Source of the DNA: an uncultured Oscillospiraceae bacterium
Lineage (GTDB): Bacteria > Bacillota > Clostridia > Oscillospirales > Oscillospiraceae
Direction of reading: 5' to 3'
Assembly: GCA_905233595.1 (NCBI GenBank)
Contig: CAJOFI010000005.1
Location: forward strand, 1-19,534
Length of the DNA: 19,534 nt
Below are positions 14,442 through 19,534 of this stretch, piece after piece; the first letter of the stretch is position 1, and each line of letters opens with the position of its first letter. The notes under the pieces were generated by a model, which worked only from the letters and a program-made list of their open reading frames with translations, was not told where the DNA came from and made no database searches. Made by a program: the position numbers and the translations under genes.

Positions 14442-15455
14442 TCTCGTGCTGCCGCCCCAGATCGGGGTGGTTTTGACGAGCGTGCGGCGGAAGGGCGCGT
14501 CGCCGTCCTGGATGCGCTCGCACAGCAGCCGCGCGGCCAGCCGCCCCATCCGGCTGCTGGGGATCTCCGCCGTCGTGAGCGTGGGCTCGACCACCTTCGA
14601 TTCCATGGAGCCGTCAAAGCCCGTGAGCATCACGTCCCCCGGCACCTTCAAGCCCCGCTGCTTGAGCGCCGCCATCAGATGGATGGCGAGATAGTCGTTT
14701 GCGCAGGCGAAGCCCTCCGGCATCGCGGGCATGGCGTCCAGCCGCTCGAGCAGCCAGTCCACCCTGCCGTAGTCCTCGCTGTCCTTCTCCAGAATGCACA
14801 GCGCGCGGTCCACCGTCAGCCCCGCCTCCAGCATTGCAAGCGAGTAGCCGCTCCAGCGCTCGAAGAAGCTGCCGCAGTGCTCGTAATCCCCCACGAAGCC
14901 GATGCGCTTCGCCCCGGACTCGATCATGCGCCGCACGAGCGCGGCCTCGCTGCCCAGGTTCTCCATCGAGACGCTGTCGCACTGCATGAGCTCCGCGCTC
15001 ATGCGCGCGTAGCCGTCCACGAAGACCGTAGGCTTTCCGAGCCGGCAGATCATCTTGATGTAGGCTCTGTCAAACAGCTCGATGCCGAGGATGCCCGCCG
15101 TCTCCTCCAGGCGAAAATGCGGTGGAAGCTTCTTCGCCTGTATCTCCGCGGCGGAGACCTTGTACATCTGGATCGTGTAGCCCGCGCGGGAAATCTGGTC
15201 GGTGAAGCTCGTGATGAAGAAGGCGCCGAAATTGTGGCTGAGCAGCTTCTGCTGGGCAAAGACCGCGATGACGCCGCCTGCGCGCTCCGCCTCCTTTGGC
15301 TGCAGAAGGTAGCCCAGCTCCTGCGCCTTGTCGAGCACCAGCTTCCTCGTGCCCTCCGGCACCGAGCCGCGCCCGTTAAAAATCTTGGATACCGTGTTGC
15401 GCGATAGGCCGCAGGCCTCCGCAATATCCTGCATGGTAACCCGTTTCACCGCCAT
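14439..15455 (-). CDS. LacI-family transcriptional regulator
   Basis: This intact repressor of 338 residues has the helix-turn-helix VTMQDIAEACGLSRNTVSKIF (about 6-26) followed by a periplasmic-binding-protein-like sensor domain (IGFVGDYEHC, FACANDYLAIHLMAAL, DVMLTGFDG). Its recognition residues, SRNTVSK, are identical to those of the broken LacI at 7500-8497, and the two share an unusual GDY-HC-SFFER stretch, so they are paralogues. A GGGGGAG ribosome site precedes the start. Repeats of TTGTAAA around its own promoter and that of the divergent surface-protein gene suggest it represses both; the ligand may be a sugar released by GH32. The stop codon is contributed by the miniature element at 14277-14441. 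The C-terminus ends at STR, a natural-looking end for the family. Confidence 0.92.
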   Translation of the reverse strand: MAVKRVTMQDIAEACGLSRNTVSKIFNGRGSVPEGTRKLVLDKAQELGYLLQPKEAERAGGVIAVFAQQKLLSHNFGAFFITSFTDQISRAGYTIQMYKVSAAEIQAKKLPPHFRLEETAGILGIELFDRAYIKMICRLGKPTVFVDGYARMSAELMQCDSVSMENLGSEAALVRRMIESGAKRIGFVGDYEHCGSFFERWSGYSLAMLEAGLTVDRALCILEKDSEDYGRVDWLLERLDAMPAMPEGFACANDYLAIHLMAALKQRGLKVPGDVMLTGFDGSMESKVVEPTLTTAEIPSSRMGRLAARLLCERIQDGDAPFRRTLVKTTPIWGGSTR

Positions 15456-15484
15456 GACATTCTCCCCCGCATTGTGCTGGAAGC

Positions 15485-15513
15485 ATCATAACATGGCAAC
15501 AAAAAAATTGCAA
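15485..15513 (-). promoter_or_regulatory. Predicted promoter of the intact lacI
   Basis: On the minus strand TTGCAA (15513-15508) and TATGAT (15490-15485) are exactly 17 bases apart, about 30 bases before the start codon. The palindrome at 15516-15530 abuts the -35 box, consistent with autoregulation. Confidence 0.6.
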
Positions 15514-15515
15514 CT

Positions 15516-15530
15516 TTTACAAATTGTAAA
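15516..15530. promoter_or_regulatory. Palindromic operator candidate O1
   Basis: Perfect arms TTTACAA and TTGTAAA flank a single A. It lies just upstream of the lacI -35 box. Variants occur at 15589-15603 (TTTACAA, G, TTGTTTA), 15628-15637 and 15654-15661. Confidence 0.6.
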
Positions 15531-15621
15531 TTTTCTCGCGCTGTTTTTGATTATTTACACAGAAAGCCCCCAGTTTCTTCGTGCAGAATTTACAAGTTGT
15601 TTACTTCTCGTCGGGAATATA

Positions 15622-15661
15622 TTGACAGTTTGTAAACTCTTGATTATACTGTATTTGTAAA
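15622..15661 (+). promoter_or_regulatory. Promoter of the surface protein with embedded operator
   Basis: TTGACA (15622-15627), a 17-base spacer, and TATACT (15645-15650) form a near-consensus promoter. The spacer opens with GTTTGTAAAC (15628-15637), and TTTGTAAA recurs at 15654-15661 just after the -10 box. Both share TTGTAAA with the palindrome at 15516-15530, so a bound LacI protein would cover the promoter. Confidence 0.7.
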
Positions 15662-15686
15662 ATAGTCGTTTTTTTCGCAATCTCCA

Positions 15687-15711
15687 CCCCGGCGCGGGGA
15701 GGCTTCCCCGC
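15687..15711 (+). promoter_or_regulatory. Two mutually exclusive hairpins in the surface-protein leader
   Basis: The middle segment GCGGGG (15694-15699) can pair with CCCCGC (15706-15711), or its GGGG can pair with the earlier CCCC (15687-15690). The ribosome site AGGAGG (15725-15730), nine bases before the start codon, is outside both stems. The stems are short, so a regulatory role is uncertain. Confidence 0.3.
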
Positions 15712-15739
15712 AATTTGCAGCAGCAGGAGGATTCTTTCC

Positions 15740-18700
15740 ATGAAAAAAGCAAGAGTTCTGATCGTATTTCTGCTTTTGGCCTCGCTCATGCTCTCCGGCT
15801 ACGGGCAGCGCCCGGCATCGGGCAGCAGCGCGCCGAAGGCGGAGCCCGTCGCGGCGCAGCCGGAAAGCGCCGCCCCGGCGGAGCCTGTCGCGGCGCAGAG
15901 CGTGACGCCGCTTGCCAAGGCTGCGCGCGTGCAGCCGCGCGGCATCCTCATGGCCGACGCCCAGAAGAAGAGCGCGCCCGCTCTCTTCGGCGCGAAGTTT
16001 GAGGGGGACGCTGTCGAGGGCAGCGGCGAGGCCGTTGACGGCGTGTACCGCTTCGCCGCGACCAGGACCGACGGCGAGTCCTGGCACGTCAAGCTTGAGA
16101 GCAACTACCCCACCACCCCCGGCAACGAGTACCACGTGACCTACCGCTTCCACTCCGACGTGGCGGGCAAGGTCAAGTTCGGCGACTTTCAGGAGTTCCC
16201 CATCGTCGCCGGTGACAACGAGGTGACCGGCCTTATCATCGCCAAGGAGGGCACGAGCTATCTCGACCTCCAGCTCGGCATGCTCCCCGCCTTCAACATC
16301 GACTTCAAGGAGATCGAGATCGTGGAGGTCGCGGACGATATGGAGTATGAGGACGCGCTGCCCGCTCCCGTGGTCTTCGACGCGGAGAACGTGATCACCG
16401 AGCGGCACGACGAGGGCTACTCCCCCAACTTTGAGCGCACGGCCGACCACATAACCGTGAGCTACGACAACTACTCCTCAGACCCGGGCGTATGGAAGGC
16501 GCGGCTTTTCGTCAGAACCGGTCTGATCCCCCAGGCGGGCAACCGCTACCGCGTGGCGGTGGACGTGCTCGGCGGGGAGGATATGGATTATGAGGTGCTG
16601 CTCAACAAGGACGAGCAGGAGAAGGGCTACGGCGCGCTATACGGCCGCCACTTGAACGCGGGCGAGACGCAAACCGTGGAGACCGTGCTCAACTTCCCCG
16701 AGAGCGGCTACTACGACGGCGAGCTGGTGCTGCAGTTCTCCCTCGGCAACGCGCCGGACGGCGTGCCCGTGACGATCAGCAACCTGCGCGTCGAGAAGGT
16801 CACCGACAGCTACAAGAGCCTGCTGCCCACCGGCTTTGCGCTGGACAAGACCGTGAACACCGGCAGAACGCTCACTTCCATCGTTCCCACCAACTTCACC
16901 GAGCTCGCCCTGCCCCGCTTCTCTTACAGCGGCAGCGAGACCGTGCGCGAGTTCCACGATCCCGACTTTGAGGCCAGTCTCGAGAAGGCCTCCGACAGCG
17001 TGACCTACAAGATCACCCGCGCGCGCGAGAGCAACCGCGGCGTCTGGGAGGCCAAGCTCTTCGTGGACACCGGCTTCACCCCCGAGGCGGGCAAGCTCTA
17101 CGAGGTCAAGTTCGACCTCGATTCCACCAGGGATCAGGAGAAGTATGAGATCTGCTTTGACGGCGCGGGCGGCGACAACGAGCTCTACGGCGCGCTCAAG
17201 CCCGAGCTGCCCGAGGCGCTCAAGCTCAAGGCCGGGCAGCGCAGCAGCGTGGACTATCTCTTCACGCCCGACGAGAGCCACGGCCCGCTGACCATCCGCA
17301 TCCAGCTCGGCGAGACCAACACCGCCGAGGGCAACACCGTCAAGCTCAGCGGCCTTGAGCTGCGCGAGATCAGCTCCGTGGCTACGCCGCTGACCATGGA
17401 CAGCTTCAGCTACCCCAACAAGCAGAATAACTCCTTCAAGCTTGAGGCCAACAGCGGCGCGGAGGCGACGCTGCTCGGCGACGGCAGCAGCGCCGGCGTC
17501 CGGATCGACAAGGGCGGCGACGACTGGCACGTCAAGCTCTACGGCTTCCCCGGCGTCATGCTGGAGGACGGCAAGACCTACCGCGTCAGCATGGACGTGG
17601 AGAACGCCGACGGCTGCGGCGTCGCCTTCAAGAACGAGAGCTTTCTGAGCCAGGAGGACGCCTTCGGCTCCGCCACCGTGACGGGCGGCAAGGTCACGCA
17701 CACCATCACGCCCAGCGGAAGCGAGAATAACCAGGCGGGCGTCATGCAGTTTTTGCTCAAGCTCGGCAATCTCCCCAACGGCACCGAGGTCAAGGTCAGC
17801 AACGTCAAGGTCGAGCTGGTGGAGGTCGCGATGCAGAACATCGCCCCTGCGACGCCTGACTATTCGATCGAAGACGGCGCTCACGCCAAAGCCAGCAGCG
17901 ACGGCAGCACCGCGACGATCACCGAGAGATGGGACGATTGGCACATCAAGCTCTACGCCATTCCCCCCGCTGAGAGCAAGGCGCTCACGTCGGGTCAGGA
18001 GTTCACGGTCAGCATGGACGTGACGGGCGCTGACGGCTGCGCGGTCTGCTTCAACCGTGAAGGCGGAAATGAGACCGATTTTGGCAGCACGACGGTCACC
18101 GGCGGCAAGGTTCAGTATTCCGGCACCGCCGCGATGGACGGCAATCTGGAGATCATCCTCAAGCTCGGTACGCTCCCCGCCGGCAGCAACGTGACGGTCA
18201 GCAACGTCTCCATAAACGGTTCCGATCCCCTGAGCTGCAACTTCTTCGTTCCGGCTCCCCCCGACGGGAACGACATCGGTTATGACTTCACCGGCGGCGA
18301 CGGCGTTTCTTCCGCCACGCTCTCGATCACCAGCAAGGGCTGCGACTGGCACGTCAAGTACTACGTCAAGCCCGGCAAGACCCTTGAAAACGGCAAGACC
18401 TACACCGTCAAGATGGACGTGACGAACGCCGACGGCTGCCCGGTCGTGTTCAAGAACCTGGCAAACGGCAAGGAGGACGGCTTCGGCTCCACCACCGTCT
18501 CGGGCGGCAAGTTCTCCTGTGCGATCACGCCCACCGAAGAAGGCGATAAGCAGGCGGGCAATATGGAAATCCTCCTCAAGCTCGGCACCCTGCCCGCCGG
18601 GACGCAGGTGACGGTCAGCAATCTCCAGATCCTCACCGCCGCCGACGAGCCGAACTACACCGATCTCACGCCCGAGAGCTTCCGCTATCCCGTCGTGGTC

Positions 18701-19534
18701 GAGGGCGCGAACAGCTTCCTCCTCGAGACCAACGAGGGCACCGAGGGCGAGCTCTCCGGCGACGGCAGCAGCGCCACCGCGCAGATCAACAAGGGCGGCG
18801 ACGATTGGCACGTCAAGTTTTACGCCAAAACCGGTCTCTCTCTCGAGCCCGGCAAGACCTACGAGATCAGCCTGGACGTGACGAACGCCGACGGCTGCAC
18901 GGCCTGCTTCAAGAACGCCGACACCGGCGCGGAGGAGGGCTTCGGCTCCAAAGCCATCGCCTCCGGCCACGTCAGCCACCAGATCAGCCCGAGTGAGAGC
19001 GGCACCATGGAGATCCTGCTCAAGCTGGGCACCGTCCCCGACGGAACCGCCGTCAAGGTCAGCAACGTCAAGGTGCAGGAGCTTGCGCTCACCCCGGGCG
19101 ACAACCTGCTCGCCGGTTTTGCCTACGACGCCGTGGGCAGCTTCTACGTCAACGCGGACGAGGGCTACGCTGCAAGCCTGGAGAAGGCTTCGAGCAGCGC
19201 CACGCTCAAGCTTGAGAGCGCGCCCGCCGACAACCGCAACCCCTGGAACCTCAAGCTCAACGTCAAGACCGGCTTCACGCCCCAGGACGACAAGCTCTAC
19301 CGCGTGAGCTTCGACCTCGGCTCGTCCAGGCCGCACGACTCCTTCGAGGTCTTCTACGACGGCAACACCGAGAACGCCTACGGCCAGCTTCTCAACCAGA
19401 TCCTCCCCGACTACACGAGAAACGTCAGCACCTATATCTACCCCGACAAGAGCAAGGGCGAGCTCACGCTGCAGATCCGCCTCGGTAAGACCAACGACAC
19501 ATCCAGCAACAGCTACACCGTCAGCAACGTGAAG
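15740..19534 (+). CDS. Large secreted protein with tandem carbohydrate-binding-like modules (3' end outside window)
   Basis: The frame is open for 1,265 codons to the window edge. It starts with a signal peptide whose lipobox-like end reads LMLSGY, with Tyr21 where a lipoprotein needs Cys, then an Ala/Pro/Glu-rich tether (about 22-70). Eight modules follow, each with a conserved Trp near its start (residues 115, 252, 436, 596, 734, 870, 1023, 1169), giving a spacing of about 136-184 residues. They resemble CBM4/9-type beta-sandwiches (WHVKL, then GKTYxVSMDV, then LKLGxLPxGTxVxVSNV). Modules 4-7 form one subtype with NADGC and FGS; modules 2, 3 and 8 form another with TGxxP and LG-TN; module 1 is divergent. 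No catalytic domain is seen so far. It probably binds a glycan at the cell surface for the adjacent sugar locus; a hydrolase or wall anchor could follow beyond the edge. Confidence 0.8.
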   Translation, partial: MKKARVLIVFLLLASLMLSGYGQRPASGSSAPKAEPVAAQPESAAPAEPVAAQSVTPLAKAARVQPRGILMADAQKKSAPALFGAKFEGDAVEGSGEAVDGVYRFAATRTDGESWHVKLESNYPTTPGNEYHVTYRFHSDVAGKVKFGDFQEFPIVAGDNEVTGLIIAKEGTSYLDLQLGMLPAFNIDFKEIEIVEVADDMEYEDALPAPVVFDAENVITERHDEGYSPNFERTADHITVSYDNYSSDPGVWKARLFVRTGLIPQAGNRYRVAVDVLGGEDMDYEVLLNKDEQEKGYGALYGRHLNAGETQTVETVLNFPESGYYDGELVLQFSLGNAPDGVPVTISNLRVEKVTDSYKSLLPTGFALDKTVNTGRTLTSIVPTNFTELALPRFSYSGSETVREFHDPDFEASLEKASDSVTYKITRARESNRGVWEAKLFVDTGFTPEAGKLYEVKFDLDSTRDQEKYEICFDGAGGDNELYGALKPELPEALKLKAGQRSSVDYLFTPDESHGPLTIRIQLGETNTAEGNTVKLSGLELREISSVATPLTMDSFSYPNKQNNSFKLEANSGAEATLLGDGSSAGVRIDKGGDDWHVKLYGFPGVMLEDGKTYRVSMDVENADGCGVAFKNESFLSQEDAFGSATVTGGKVTHTITPSGSENNQAGVMQFLLKLGNLPNGTEVKVSNVKVELVEVAMQNIAPATPDYSIEDGAHAKASSDGSTATITERWDDWHIKLYAIPPAESKALTSGQEFTVSMDVTGADGCAVCFNREGGNETDFGSTTVTGGKVQYSGTAAMDGNLEIILKLGTLPAGSNVTVSNVSINGSDPLSCNFFVPAPPDGNDIGYDFTGGDGVSSATLSITSKGCDWHVKYYVKPGKTLENGKTYTVKMDVTNADGCPVVFKNLANGKEDGFGSTTVSGGKFSCAITPTEEGDKQAGNMEILLKLGTLPAGTQVTVSNLQILTAADEPNYTDLTPESFRYPVVVEGANSFLLETNEGTEGELSGDGSSATAQINKGGDDWHVKFYAKTGLSLEPGKTYEISLDVTNADGCTACFKNADTGAEEGFGSKAIASGHVSHQISPSESGTMEILLKLGTVPDGTAVKVSNVKVQELALTPGDNLLAGFAYDAVGSFYVNADEGYAASLEKASSSATLKLESAPADNRNPWNLKLNVKTGFTPQDDKLYRVSFDLGSSRPHDSFEVFYDGNTENAYGQLLNQILPDYTRNVSTYIYPDKSKGELTLQIRLGKTNDTSSNSYTVSNVK
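17397..19086 (+). repeat. Four tandem B-type modules within the surface protein
   Basis: The Trp codons of the WHVK/WHIK motif lie at 17525, 17939, 18347 and 18806, so the coding units repeat every 408-459 bases. Each unit encodes DWHxK, GKTY (or GQEF), DVxxADGC, FGSxxxxxGxV and LLKLG (or ILKLG)-xLPxG-xVxVSN. The nucleotide sequences have diverged, so this is an old expansion, not a recent duplication. Confidence 0.75.

Noticed and set aside
17397..19086. Recent tandem duplication or assembly collapse in the modular gene
   Set aside because: The repeats are diverged at base level and vary in length, so they are old and unlikely to be an assembly artefact.
16637..19336. Minus-strand open frame of 899 codons opposite the modular protein
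   Set aside because: Its apparent repeats reflect the plus-strand modules; the plus strand has the promoter, ribosome site, signal peptide and conserved domain pattern.

Overview
The window reads as a chromosomal stretch from a GC-rich gut Clostridia bacterium, probably Oscillospiraceae/Ruminococcaceae-like. This is an inference from GC-rich genes with AT-rich intergenic gaps, strong AGGAGG-type ribosome sites, Gram-positive signal peptides, an AmiE/AmiF-type peptide importer, and a LacI + DUF624 + LplB/YtcP sugar-import neighbourhood. No tRNA, rRNA, CRISPR array, transposase or phage gene was seen.

Region 1 (about 1-6148, + strand) is a complete five-gene oligopeptide ABC importer: binding protein, two permeases, two ATPases. 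It has a recognisable promoter in front, two hairpins separating the binding protein from the permeases, and tight coupling among the last four genes. Its 3' end overlaps the next, convergent transcription unit.

Region 2 (6117-8497, - strand) is a three-gene unit: a LacI-family regulator broken by a frameshift and deletion, a DUF624/YesL-like membrane protein, and an unrecognised membrane-anchored protein started by an ATGA overlap. A terminator-shaped hairpin lies inside the first codons of that last gene.

Region 3 (8498-14166, + strand) is a sugar-import locus: LplB-type permease, YtcP-type permease, lipoprotein binding protein and a cytoplasmic GH32 beta-fructosidase. The likely substrate is sucrose or short fructo-oligosaccharides, imported unphosphorylated and then hydrolysed. 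The divergent gap to the broken lacI holds promoters and a 22-bp palindrome whose core recurs 153 bp away. A double hairpin separates the binding protein from GH32, and a six-codon mini-ORF precedes GH32.

Region 4 (14167-19534) holds a bidirectional terminator, a 165-bp miniature palindromic element (a relative lies at 1-100), an intact second LacI regulator on the minus strand, and a divergently transcribed giant secreted protein that runs off the right edge. That protein contains about eight tandem carbohydrate-binding-like modules of two kinds. Its promoter spacer carries a LacI-like half-palindrome repeated four times in the gap, and its lipobox has Tyr where Cys is expected.

Taken together, regions 2-4 look like one carbohydrate acquisition locus: a surface glycan-binding protein, an ABC importer, a cytoplasmic fructosidase and two related LacI repressors, one of them dead. 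The peptide importer beside it is probably independent.
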